The position numbers and the translations under genes were made by a program. From JAWXBR01 sp034440235 (GTDB taxonomy: Bacteria > Bacteroidota > Ignavibacteria > Kapaibacteriales > Kapaibacteriaceae): a stretch of DNA of 19,311 bases. Where the stretch lies: positions 1 through 19,311 of the forward strand of contig JAWXBR010000012.1 of the NCBI GenBank assembly GCA_034440235.1, read 5' to 3'. Below the pieces are notes generated by a model. That model searched no databases, had not been told where the DNA came from, and was given only the letters and a program-made list of their open reading frames with translations. Shown here in pieces: positions 1 to 8,303 of this stretch; the stretch's first letter is position 1, and every line of letters begins with the position of its first letter.

Positions 1-72
1 AATGAACCACGCGGTGATCGTGGCAATGATCCACGCGGTGACCGTGGCAATGATCCACGCGGTGATCGTGGC
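1..72 (+). repeat. 24-bp in-frame tandem repeat (NDPRGDRG units)
   Basis: Three near-identical 24-bp units (1-24, 25-48, 49-72) encode NxPRGDRG. They decay into 12-bp half units to about 108 (NERG, NDRS, NERR). The array probably continues upstream of the window. The unit is a multiple of three, so changes in copy number keep the frame. Confidence 0.9.
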
Positions 73-2457
73 AATGAACGTGGCAATGATCGTAGTAATG
101 AGCGACGTTATGAGCAGACCGAAGCAGAATCGATGCTCGGCAAAACATTTGGCGATGGCGATGAAAGCTCAGCGGTACGCGTTGTCGGCGTAAAGAAAAA
201 AGGATCGTCCACAACTGCACGCGCCGAAGGCTCGAAGCCCGAAGGACTTCAGATTCACAACAGAGAACGTCAGCGCGCCGAAGAACTTCGTGCACGTATC
301 GAACGCGAACGCACGCAATCGCAACACTCCGAAGAAGAGTCGGTGTCGGCACCATTTGCAAAACGGACACCGAGTCCTGCACAGCAACCTGCCCAAGCAC
401 CTACGCAGCCTCCTGCGACGACTGCGCCTGTACATTACACGCCGGGTCCGAGTGCGCCAAAGTCCGTGCCTTCGTCGTTCGCGCCCGATGCACCGACAAC
501 AATCGACACACCCGACGGCGACACGATTGTAATACGTCCGCGTGCACCACGCGCTCCTGAGCCTACGATCGAACTCGTCGAAGATCATTCGCAGAGTGTG
601 GCCGCATCGGCAAGTGCGGACGAAGTTGCACCAACTCCACACGTTGAGCCTCCGGCACGCGACGAAGAATTACCAACGCGTTATGAAGAATTACCAACGC
701 GTTATGAAGAATTTCCAACGCGTTATGAAGAATTGCCAACGCGTTATGATGAGCCTGCGATGCATCACGATGTATCGGGCACACGACCCGACGCGTCGAC
801 CACACGTCACGAAGAGCCAACAACGTTTATCGAAACTGCAAGTGCATCTGTCGAAGAGCCGATGGTTGCAACCGACGGACCTTCTCTTGCCGACACAGGT
901 GTTGCACTTCCGCAGCAACCGCGCGAAACGCGCCGACGCAAACCGGATGTATCGTTAAACGAGTTTATAGACGAAGATCATCAGGTTCCGGGTGGACAAC
1001 ATGAGCCTCGCAAGGAATTCGATCAGTTGTTGAATCGTGTACTCATGGTGATTCGTTCTGCAACGAATGCACGCACTGCGGCTTTCTTTTGGGTGAATGC
1101 AGAGAAGCAACAACTCGTGGTCGAAGCGCGCATTACAGAAGCAACCGATGCATTTGTAGAGGCGCGCAAAATTCCTCTCGGACGTGATGCAGTCAGCCAG
1201 ATCGCAATCGAGGGACGTCCAGAAATTCTTACCGAAATAAGTGCAGCCGCCGAGCTCGACCTCTTGCCCTACTACTCGAGTCCGGCAGGCACCGTCTCCT
1301 TCATTGGCGTGCCCGTCTACTACGGTGGCAAGGTCGTTGGCGTGTTATGCGCCGACTCGCTCGTCGAAGACGCATACTCCGACATCACCGTTGGCTTTTT
1401 CGGTCAGTTCACGAAGCTCATCTCCGGACTCGTTCAGTCCTACACCGGCAAATTCGACCTCCTGCAATCGTCGCTCACACTCAATGCTCTGCAACAGTTC
1501 AGAACGTTTGTAGGGGGCTCGCCGAGCTCTATCGAGCATCTGCTAAAGGCGCTCCTCAATGCAACTATTACGTGCCTTGATGTCCGCACCATTGGTGCAG
1601 TACTCTTCGATGCGTACTCGAATGCATGGACGATACAAGATCTACGTTCGCAGTTAGAAGACTTCGGCATTGCATTGGGTGATAGCGTCGACCTTGCTAC
1701 ATCTGTAACGGGTGCAGCCATCATGCAAGGCGAGACAGTCGTTATAAATGGTCCGTCGAACGAAATCTGTTTGCGTCCATCCGAACTCCCCCTCGACGAA
1801 GGTCAGTTCGTAGCAATCCCACTGCGCTCTACTACCATGACGTACGGCGCACTCTTCTTCGACAATCACCTAGGCACACTCACGCAGCAAGACATCAGCA
1901 TTGCAGAGACACTAGGCGAACAGGCAGGGACACTCATCGAACAATTCCGCACATCAGAAATGATGCAGGGCGGTGTGTTACTCGACTACGCAACGGGCTC
2001 GATGAATCGCACAGGCTTCGACATGCGCATGCGCGAAGAATTCGCCCGTGCTGTAGACTATCAGGTGCCGCTCACAGTTTGCCTCGTGCGCATCGATACG
2101 TCCCGCGCCCTTTCCGATCTCTCGAACGAACAATCGCAACACATTCTATCACATGTCTTAAACTTAGTTAAAGCGCAACTTCGCGACTACGACGTTATCG
2201 CCCACCTCGGCGAAAACCTCCTTGCCATTGGCCTCATCGGCTACAACTCGCAGCAGGCGCAGATGTGGACAGAAAACATCCGCGGTAAAATTGCAAGCAG
2301 CATTATTGAAGTAGACGGACGCCGCTTCAGCGTAACCGTCTCCATCGGCGTTGCAGAAGCCACCCCACGCGACTCTTCCGAGACCCTCTTCGCAAATGCA
2401 CTACAAGTGCTTGGTCGCAGCGAGAAGCTGACGAACAAGGTCACGGTGTTTGCTTAG
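1..2457 (+). CDS. GAF-GAF-degenerate GGDEF regulatory protein, 5' end missing
   Basis: The frame is open from base 1, so the gene starts outside the window; the ATG at 133 is internal. About 818 residues are visible. Order: Arg/Asp/Asn-rich repeats (residues 1-36), a long charged Pro/Thr-rich region that is probably disordered, with four ELPTRYE-type repeats (about 222-249), a GAF domain (about 334-485), a second GAF domain (about 495-652), and a GGDEF-fold domain (about 660-818). In the last domain the GGDEF signature is replaced by GENLL (bases 2209-2223), so diguanylate cyclase activity is unlikely. RDYD (bases 2182-2193) sits exactly where the RxxD c-di-GMP inhibitory site lies, five residues upstream. 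A VSIGVA motif, typical of the domain, is kept. I infer a cytoplasmic sensor or nucleotide receptor; no signal peptide or membrane segment is visible in this portion. It faces a convergent gene at 2529. Confidence 0.85.
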   Translation, partial: NEPRGDRGNDPRGDRGNDPRGDRGNERGNDRSNERRYEQTEAESMLGKTFGDGDESSAVRVVGVKKKGSSTTARAEGSKPEGLQIHNRERQRAEELRARIERERTQSQHSEEESVSAPFAKRTPSPAQQPAQAPTQPPATTAPVHYTPGPSAPKSVPSSFAPDAPTTIDTPDGDTIVIRPRAPRAPEPTIELVEDHSQSVAASASADEVAPTPHVEPPARDEELPTRYEELPTRYEEFPTRYEELPTRYDEPAMHHDVSGTRPDASTTRHEEPTTFIETASASVEEPMVATDGPSLADTGVALPQQPRETRRRKPDVSLNEFIDEDHQVPGGQHEPRKEFDQLLNRVLMVIRSATNARTAAFFWVNAEKQQLVVEARITEATDAFVEARKIPLGRDAVSQIAIEGRPEILTEISAAAELDLLPYYSSPAGTVSFIGVPVYYGGKVVGVLCADSLVEDAYSDITVGFFGQFTKLISGLVQSYTGKFDLLQSSLTLNALQQFRTFVGGSPSSIEHLLKALLNATITCLDVRTIGAVLFDAYSNAWTIQDLRSQLEDFGIALGDSVDLATSVTGAAIMQGETVVINGPSNEICLRPSELPLDEGQFVAIPLRSTTMTYGALFFDNHLGTLTQQDISIAETLGEQAGTLIEQFRTSEMMQGGVLLDYATGSMNRTGFDMRMREEFARAVDYQVPLTVCLVRIDTSRALSDLSNEQSQHILSHVLNLVKAQLRDYDVIAHLGENLLAIGLIGYNSQQAQMWTENIRGKIASSIIEVDGRRFSVTVSIGVAEATPRDSSETLFANALQVLGRSEKLTNKVTVFA
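664..747 (+). repeat. 21-bp in-frame tandem repeat, four copies
   Basis: Four consecutive 21-bp units encode EE(L/F)PTRY. Units one and two (664-684, 685-705) are identical; units three and four each differ at one or two bases. The array lies in the disordered part of the GAF-GGDEF protein and resembles recent slippage expansion. Confidence 0.95.
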
Positions 2458-2528
2458 GCGTTACGTACATGCCCGTCTTTCTAGCCCACTAACTAACTAT
2501 AGACGGACTCTTAATTGATAGATTCGGA

Positions 2529-3119
2529 TTATAAACGATAACCAAAAATGGAACGGTGGTCTTTGTATTTGTATGGAATTTTTGTTAGTCGAATCCTGCC
2601 AACGGGCAAATAAGTTGTGGTGCTTGTATCAGTGAAGGGTACTACTTTACAAACAAAATATTTCTCTCGACTGCGAATTTCATTAGTGCCAGAGTGTAGA
2701 GTATGCAATTGCGCACTAGTATTCATTCCAAGTGCTAGTCCAGCTGTTTCCACCAGAACCCATTTAATGATGTAAGAGCGTGCTTCGCCACCTTCGATTG
2801 CAATCCGAACCATGTATCGTGTAGTTCTACTAACAGTTGGGAAAAACAAGCCATCGTACACCCCTTCGAGTTCCGCCCAAGCACTCTCGAAGCGTACGTC
2901 TATCGAATCGGTTCCGGGAAAACGTTCGACCTTTACCGAATACTTCGCAACTAGCTGACCTAACGACTCGGCTTCTTCTAGCGTACTCCCGGACGTGGAA
3001 GCACCGCCGACGAACATGTGAAGTGGCGAAAAAGACAACTCGAATATGAGATGGAACACTGCCCAGATAGACAGCACCACCATGCCTACCATTCCCACTC
3101 GGTTCGCAATTGCGCCCAT
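2529..3119 (-). CDS. Membrane-anchored protein of unknown function
   Basis: A 196-residue protein I do not recognise. It has one hydrophobic segment (about residues 10-32), followed by a soluble region rich in beta-prone residues; by inference it is anchored in the inner membrane with most of the chain outside the cytoplasm. No lipobox and no catalytic motif are apparent. The ATG at 3119 is preceded by a purine-rich TAGGGGTAG stretch that may serve as a weak ribosome binding site. By eye the DNA is more AT-rich than that of its neighbours. It is separated by about 50 bases from the lipoprotein gene on the same strand and is convergent with the GAF-GGDEF gene. The coherent hydrophobic start and lack of a better frame support a real gene. 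Confidence 0.7.
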   Translation of the reverse strand: MGAIANRVGMVGMVVLSIWAVFHLIFELSFSPLHMFVGGASTSGSTLEEAESLGQLVAKYSVKVERFPGTDSIDVRFESAWAELEGVYDGLFFPTVSRTTRYMVRIAIEGGEARSYIIKWVLVETAGLALGMNTSAQLHTLHSGTNEIRSREKYFVCKVVPFTDTSTTTYLPVGRIRLTKIPYKYKDHRSIFGYRL

Positions 3120-3171
3120 ATATTCTACCCCTACAAACTGCTAAATAATTTTCTCTACTAATGACTCAGAC

Positions 3172-4047
3172 TTAATTCAGCCTCAACCGCACGATCACCG
3201 GACAGTGATCGCTGACGCGTTCTGCGAGGTCAGGGGGCAGAAAGGCGCGAAAGTTTTCGGTGCGGTCGGATTCTTTGATGAAGCGCGATGCAACGTCCGA
3301 AGAAACCACGATATGATCGATGGTGGTGAGCGTTGGCATGCGACAGCTCTTTACTTGCGCAGTTAAGAACCGAAGATCGTTGTCGTCGGTGAGGGCCGTG
3401 AGCGTTGGGAGCTTGCGGTTGCCGGGGTAGTCGTTAAAGTCGCCCACGATCATGAAGTCTCGCTCGGTGCCGGCGAGAAGGACAGAATCAGACCACGTCT
3501 GAAGAAGCGAAGACTGTGTTGTGCGCATTACGCGTGCACGATCGCGCAGCTCTGCTGTTGAATCGTAACGTGACGAGCTCTTGAGATGGACGATCATCAT
3601 GAGCCAGTCGAAGGTGCCTTTTTTGCAGCGGAGTACAAGGCCGGGACGTAATCGGCCACGTTCTTCGAGGACGAGAGGCCAATACAAACCTGCTTGTTCG
3701 ACGTCTACATATTCTTTGTAAACAACTCCTACGTTTTGCTTTGTACCACCATCTGCTACGAAGCCTTTGTAGCCCTTGAGGTAGCGAAGGACTTTGTTTA
3801 ACGCTGCGTCATTTTCGATTTCTTGCACGCCGATAACATCGGCTTCGGTCTTAACGATGATGTCCGCTATCGACAAGTAGTCTTTGTCCGTGCGCACCTT
3901 CTGGTCGGCGTCTCCATCGCCCAGCCACTCCATGTTGAACGTTCCAATGGTGAGCGTCGTATCGGTGTTGCCTTGCGATGTAGAACACCCAGGCAGTAGC
4001 GCGATGACGCTTGCAAAAACAATTGAAATGACTAGGAGTGTTTTCAT
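3172..4047 (-). CDS. Endonuclease/exonuclease/phosphatase family lipoprotein
   Basis: A 291-residue member of the DNase I-like (EEP) superfamily. A hydrophobic N-terminus ends in LLPGC, a lipobox with Cys21, so it is probably an envelope lipoprotein. The family motifs follow in order: GTFNMEWLG (35-43, Asn38), QEIEND (75-80, metal-binding Glu), IVHLKS (152-157), GDFND (202-206, catalytic Asp and Asn), IDHIVVS (243-249) and SDHCPV (279-284, catalytic Asp/His). All active-site positions are present, so it should be an active metal-dependent phosphodiesterase or phosphatase; whether it acts on DNA, phospholipid head groups or another phosphoester cannot be told. It lies 47 bases downstream of the proline dehydrogenase gene and may share its transcript. 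Envelope location would fit nutrient scavenging or nucleic acid breakdown (inference). Confidence 0.88.
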   Translation of the reverse strand: MKTLLVISIVFASVIALLPGCSTSQGNTDTTLTIGTFNMEWLGDGDADQKVRTDKDYLSIADIIVKTEADVIGVQEIENDAALNKVLRYLKGYKGFVADGGTKQNVGVVYKEYVDVEQAGLYWPLVLEERGRLRPGLVLRCKKGTFDWLMMIVHLKSSSRYDSTAELRDRARVMRTTQSSLLQTWSDSVLLAGTERDFMIVGDFNDYPGNRKLPTLTALTDDNDLRFLTAQVKSCRMPTLTTIDHIVVSSDVASRFIKESDRTENFRAFLPPDLAERVSDHCPVIVRLRLN

Positions 4048-4094
4048 ACGCTTTATAAAAATCTTGCGCCGTGTTCTCTAACGTACGCACACTG

Positions 4095-4997
4095 CTATTT
4101 ACCTTTGAGTAGTGCCTTCAGAACGTAGCCCGCTACTTGTGGATTCTCTTTAAGACGACGTGTCGAATAGCCATACCAGTCTTCACCAAAGGGCACGTAG
4201 ATGCGTACAGTGTGACCCTTGCGGATGAGGTCGTCGCGACGGTCGTCGCGCACGCCAAGCAACATCTGAAATTCGTAGTTCGATTTGTCGAGATGTCGGT
4301 CGGCAACGAGTTGTTCTGCATCCTTGATTAACGCTTCGTCGTGTGTGGCGATGTGCGCTTTCGCACCGCCATCGACAAGAAGTCGTAGAAGTTTTTTGTA
4401 GTTATCGCGAATGCCGTCGGGGTCTTTGATGGCAAGGGCTTCGTCTTCGACGTAAATTCCTTTACAAAGACGGACGCTAGGCGCGTAGGGTAGCAAAGAA
4501 CGAATGTCAGCTTCGGAGCGATGTAGGTACGCCTGGATTACAACGCCAATGTTGTCGAAGCCATCGGCACGCAGTCGGCGGTAGAAGTTGAGTGTGCGAT
4601 CTGTGTAGGGCGTGTTCTCCATGTCCATGCGCACGAAAAGCCCCTTCTCGCGCCCCTTAGCAACAAGTCCCCAAATGTTTTGATACGCGAATTCTTCGTC
4701 TACATCGAGTCCGAGTGACGATGGTTTTACGCTTAAGTACGATGCAAGCGAATGCTCATGAATGGCATCGAGCACATGCGACGACGACTCTGTTTCGTAG
4801 ACGGCACGGTCGCGCGACGTAACGAATTCACCGAGGACGTCGATGGTTGAAGTTGCGCCGCTGGACATCAGCTTTTTCGACACACGTACTGCATCATCGA
4901 GCAATGGCCCAGCGATGTATCGCTGAGCCACGGCTTTAATAATTCTTTTTGGTACGAGCGGGAGAGTCGCGACAATGAGTCGGTTTAGCAAGCTCAT
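4095..4997 (-). CDS. Proline dehydrogenase (monofunctional)
   Basis: A 300-residue flavoenzyme that oxidises L-proline to pyrroline-5-carboxylate, passing electrons through FAD to the respiratory quinone pool. The (beta/alpha)8-barrel motifs are clear: SVKPSSLG (89-96), RMDME (123-127), IQAYLHR (154-160), VRLCKG (175-180), ATHD (217-220), EFQMLLGVR (242-250) and YVPFGEDWYGYSTRRLKENP (267-286), which includes the Arg280-Arg281 pair that binds the proline carboxylate. The length matches stand-alone enzymes of the PRODH family rather than bifunctional PutA, and no pyrroline-5-carboxylate dehydrogenase gene is in the window. No strong Shine-Dalgarno sequence precedes the ATG at 4997, as is common in Bacteroidota. 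It starts 40 bases after the metalloprotease stop codon. The type II NADH dehydrogenase further on would feed the same quinone pool. Confidence 0.92.
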   Translation of the reverse strand: MSLLNRLIVATLPLVPKRIIKAVAQRYIAGPLLDDAVRVSKKLMSSGATSTIDVLGEFVTSRDRAVYETESSSHVLDAIHEHSLASYLSVKPSSLGLDVDEEFAYQNIWGLVAKGREKGLFVRMDMENTPYTDRTLNFYRRLRADGFDNIGVVIQAYLHRSEADIRSLLPYAPSVRLCKGIYVEDEALAIKDPDGIRDNYKKLLRLLVDGGAKAHIATHDEALIKDAEQLVADRHLDKSNYEFQMLLGVRDDRRDDLIRKGHTVRIYVPFGEDWYGYSTRRLKENPQVAGYVLKALLKGK

Positions 4998-5037
4998 TTC
5001 GTTGACGTCGAGCGTGACACTTGCATGGGCAGTGACC

Positions 5038-7629
5038 TCATCGCGCTATGCGTAGTGGCACCGAAGCTGCAAATCCGCCCGAGCGCACTGACACCATGTA
5101 AGCGCCACTTGCAACTGACTGTACTGGCAGATTCAGATACTGCACGCCAGCGCCATCGATGCGCACGTTGCCAAGCAGCGTTGTTGTGTTGCCCTGCATA
5201 TCTACGAGCACTATGTCGAGCGTCATTGGTTTGGATGTCGTGAGCGTTAGCACTGCATTCTGACTTGCCGGACTTGGTGTGACGCCAACAACCGACAAGT
5301 CGGATGCTGAGACAGCATCTTCGTCTACAGAATTAGGCTTGTCGCAGTCAGCAGCAACTAGACCCGTGACGACTAAGAGTGTAGAGTCGTCATCGTCGTT
5401 AATGATGTGAAGCTCAATGGCAGTGCCGCTTGGCTCGTTCTTAAGTTGCGAGCCAGCTGCCGAGATTAGAAAGCCTGGTCCAACGGGTACAGTGATAGAA
5501 GAGATTGCATTCTTAAGCGTGCTGCCTGTAACCATGTATCTGATCTTGATTCTTGAGATGAAATCGGCGGACCAGATAAACCCGTTATCGAACTTCGTGC
5601 AGATTGTGTCGCCTGTGCGAGGCTTTACAAGTTCAAACCTAGACGAACCAATTGTTATGTCGCCGCTAGTTGACGTAACGTTAGGGTTGGCCGAAGACCT
5701 AACTCGAATTTTAGCATTCGATGTCGTGATTTCTGGTACACGCCACGAATAACTTGTCGCATTTGTATCGACAACCAGCGAGCCAAACGTTACGCCATCT
5801 GGTGCGAAATCGACTGTGACAGTTGTAATGTCTGCCGTTCTATTCCACGTAATAGTATACACAGAGCCAGCACGAATGCGCTCACCACCAACAGGCTTAA
5901 TTAACGTAACAGCCGGTAGAACAGGTGCCTTGATTGCATACTTTGCAAGTGATGTGTCGGCTACTGCAGCGTTGTCTTGATCGCTGAGGCGAATCAGGAG
6001 ATTAGTTGTGCCAACAGCAGGTACTCTCCACGTATATTTTTTATCTGCAGCAGGAAGAAGACCAGCGATATCTGTCCATTGGCCACCGCCATCTGGCGAA
6101 AATTCGAGTTTGACCATCGCAACACCTTCACTTACCCAAAGGATGTCTACGTTATCTCCTGAATTCCATTCCTCTGACCCACGAGGATAGGTAATGCGCA
6201 CCATTGGTGCACCCGGTGCTGTAATGCAGGAACTAGATGCAATCCATTCTGCCATTCGTTCGGCTGGGCGAGTTCCGAACGTAAGCGGAGTTGTTGAGCC
6301 GTTCACGAGGTGACAGTAGCTCATGATCGTACCGGCGCGTGGACGTCGCATACTTGGATTATTTACACAACCATCGGTGCCGTCGATGCTGGGTCCGAGT
6401 TGGCAGGTATCGACCGGCGGATTCCATGAGCAATTGTGCGTGTGGTTTGCACCAACGTTATGCCCCATCTCGTGTGCAATTACAAAAATGTCCCACACAA
6501 ATCCGTTCGCACGCGTTGGCATACCAGGAACATCGGTTGCATTTGTGTAAACAGTACTAACGCTGTACGAGCCGTTCTGACTCGTTGGATTGCACAGGTT
6601 GGAGCTCATGTTTCCGCCGTAGGCGATGCCACCAACGTACGAGCCACCGATTGGACGTATGAGTGCCAATAGGTGTGCGAGTGTCCGTTGCGGCTGTGCA
6701 CGCTGCCGCCATTCGGTTGAGAACTGACCGAGCAATTCGCTTGGGTTGAATCCATTCCCGGTATATGGGCTCGGATCGTCTGTTGAATACTTCATCACGT
6801 AGCTAAGCAACACTGTAGCATTAAGCTCTTGCTCATACACTTGCGACACAGCAGCCCAAACCTTGACGAAGTATTGCAATATCTGTTCGTCGTTCATGCC
6901 ACGGCGCTTCATTACGCTGTCGATGTCTTCCTTTATTTCAAGTGCAATGCGCATCTGCTTTAAGTAGCCATTCTGAACGACTTCTACCTGGCCGTTTTTT
7001 GATGCGCGTTCGAGTGTTTCTATCGTAACCGGTGAATCTTCTACACCACACGTAAAATTCTTAAGAAGAGAGCCCCCTTCAACAGACCCTTCAACAGTAA
7101 TTGCATGTGGTACTGCGCTTACGCTGGCATTGCCATCGCGGCCAATTACTAAACGTGAACCATCGGCCATGTCTATGATGCCTGTGAGGTCGTCTGTGCT
7201 GTAGTGCAGACTTACGCGTGTGTTGGCGTCGTCGTTAAGTGTGCCGATGTACGAGGTTACCGGACGTAGCGTGATGCGCTTGGGTCCGTTCTTCGTGCCA
7301 ACGTAAATCTCTGAACTTGCATCAATTACGTCGCGTGTGCGACGCAGGTTGAGCGTTCCGTCCGGACGTCCCGGCAGTGGGAAGTTTGTGAACTGCAGCT
7401 CCGCTAGACGCTCCGCAAAAAGCTGTTCGGCAGCAACGCGTTGCAGGTTAAGGGGCTTCGAAAACGCTGTTGCCTGTACGCTCGCGTCTTTCGATGGCGA
7501 TGCAGTTAAAATTTGGCGAGCGTCTATCGAGCGCTTGTTTTCGCCAGCATAAAGCGACGTCACAACAACCAACGCGGTCGTCAGTGTCAGCGTTACAAAA
7601 CGTGTGGTGAGTTTCTGCATCAAATTCAT
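5038..7629 (-). CDS. Secreted metzincin (reprolysin-like) metalloprotease with T9SS sorting domain
   Basis: An 863-residue secreted protease. Layout: signal peptide (about 1-28); a propeptide-like region (to about 200) resembling the M12B propeptide; a catalytic domain with the zinc motif HEMGHNVGANH (His386, Glu387, His390, His396) and a downstream Met-turn GTIMSYCH; two repeated beta-sandwich modules (about 475-570 and 572-660) of the Ser-Thr-rich Kre9/KNH type, each with a P-x-G-x-E/x-W-x-x-G start and a YTWRVP or YSWRVP motif; a further domain with two cysteines; and a T9SS type A sorting domain (about 775-863) ending in beta-strands. It should cross the inner membrane by Sec and the outer membrane by T9SS, where the tail is removed. 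AGGA lies directly before the first ATG but 9 bases before a second in-frame ATG at 7620, so translation may start three codons later. It lies 59 bases downstream of tmk. Confidence 0.9.
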   Translation of the reverse strand: MNLMQKLTTRFVTLTLTTALVVVTSLYAGENKRSIDARQILTASPSKDASVQATAFSKPLNLQRVAAEQLFAERLAELQFTNFPLPGRPDGTLNLRRTRDVIDASSEIYVGTKNGPKRITLRPVTSYIGTLNDDANTRVSLHYSTDDLTGIIDMADGSRLVIGRDGNASVSAVPHAITVEGSVEGGSLLKNFTCGVEDSPVTIETLERASKNGQVEVVQNGYLKQMRIALEIKEDIDSVMKRRGMNDEQILQYFVKVWAAVSQVYEQELNATVLLSYVMKYSTDDPSPYTGNGFNPSELLGQFSTEWRQRAQPQRTLAHLLALIRPIGGSYVGGIAYGGNMSSNLCNPTSQNGSYSVSTVYTNATDVPGMPTRANGFVWDIFVIAHEMGHNVGANHTHNCSWNPPVDTCQLGPSIDGTDGCVNNPSMRRPRAGTIMSYCHLVNGSTTPLTFGTRPAERMAEWIASSSCITAPGAPMVRITYPRGSEEWNSGDNVDILWVSEGVAMVKLEFSPDGGGQWTDIAGLLPAADKKYTWRVPAVGTTNLLIRLSDQDNAAVADTSLAKYAIKAPVLPAVTLIKPVGGERIRAGSVYTITWNRTADITTVTVDFAPDGVTFGSLVVDTNATSYSWRVPEITTSNAKIRVRSSANPNVTSTSGDITIGSSRFELVKPRTGDTICTKFDNGFIWSADFISRIKIRYMVTGSTLKNAISSITVPVGPGFLISAAGSQLKNEPSGTAIELHIINDDDDSTLLVVTGLVAADCDKPNSVDEDAVSASDLSVVGVTPSPASQNAVLTLTTSKPMTLDIVLVDMQGNTTTLLGNVRIDGAGVQYLNLPVQSVASGAYMVSVRSGGFAASVPLRIAR

Positions 7630-7688
7630 TCCTGATTAAACGAAGACGTACGTATTAGAGGACTTCTTAGACAGACTAGGCTGCCGTG

Positions 7689-8303
7689 TTAGACGAAGGC
7701 TTCGAAAATACGTAGTATGTCGTTGTGGATTGTGTCTCTGTCTCGCATCCCATCAACTATCCTGAAACGCTCGGGCTCGAGACGAGCAATGGTGTGGTAC
7801 CCCTCGCGGACCCGTTCGAAGAAGTCGCGTCCCGACCGCTCCATTCTGTCCGGCTCGCCATGCGTTGTCGTAAAGTGCATTCTCTGTTGCGCTTCGTCGT
7901 AAGCCACGTCTATGAAGAAGGTTAGCTTGGGCAAGACACCACGTGTTGCGAGGCTGTTACATACCCGAACCTGCTCCATATCGAGCATACGTCCATACCC
8001 CTGATACGCCGTCGTAGAGTCGACATAGCGGTCGCAAAGCACCACCTCGTCTTTGTCGAGAGCGGGCCTAATGACTTTTTCGACGAGTTGCGCCCGAGCG
8101 GCGCTAAAAAGCAGGAGTTCTGCTGTGGGTGTAACGCTCTGTTTATTCGACAACAGGATTTCGCGGATAGATTCGCTCAGCGCCGTTGCACCCGGTTCGC
8201 GCACTGTGATGCAGCGAATGCCGCGGTCTTCGATCCATGTGCGCAGGAGTGTGAGTTGCGTGGACTTGCCGCTTCCGTCTATGCCTTCGAACGATACGAA
8301 CAT
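7689..8303 (-). CDS. tmk: Thymidylate kinase
   Basis: A 204-residue enzyme that phosphorylates dTMP to dTDP with ATP, an essential step in dTTP synthesis in the cytoplasm. It has the P-loop GIDGSGKST near the N-terminus, the DRYVDSTTAYQGYGR substrate/DRY motif, and the LID-side motif DRMERSGRDFFERVREGY, all typical of TMP kinase at its usual length. The upstream stop and this start overlap as TGATG. A TTG one codon earlier (8306) is possible, but GGAGG at 8312-8308 is 4 bases from the ATG at 8303 and only 1 base from the TTG, so I chose ATG. Last gene of the porD/tadA-rsmI/tmk unit and probably translationally coupled to the fusion gene. Confidence 0.95.
   Translation of the reverse strand: MFVSFEGIDGSGKSTQLTLLRTWIEDRGIRCITVREPGATALSESIREILLSNKQSVTPTAELLLFSAARAQLVEKVIRPALDKDEVVLCDRYVDSTTAYQGYGRMLDMEQVRVCNSLATRGVLPKLTFFIDVAYDEAQQRMHFTTTHGEPDRMERSGRDFFERVREGYHTIARLEPERFRIVDGMRDRDTIHNDILRIFEAFV

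Noticed and set aside
1..108. CRISPR-like look of the regular repeats at the start.
   Set aside because: Units are contiguous without spacers, in frame, and part of a long coding sequence.
169..642. Minus-strand Arg/Cys-rich frame opposite the first gene.
   Set aside because: The composition is that of a shadow frame of repetitive plus-strand coding sequence.
2473..2506. Inverted repeat CCGTCT/AGACGG between convergent genes as a terminator.
   Set aside because: The stem is only 6 bp with a loop of 22 bases and no T-run.
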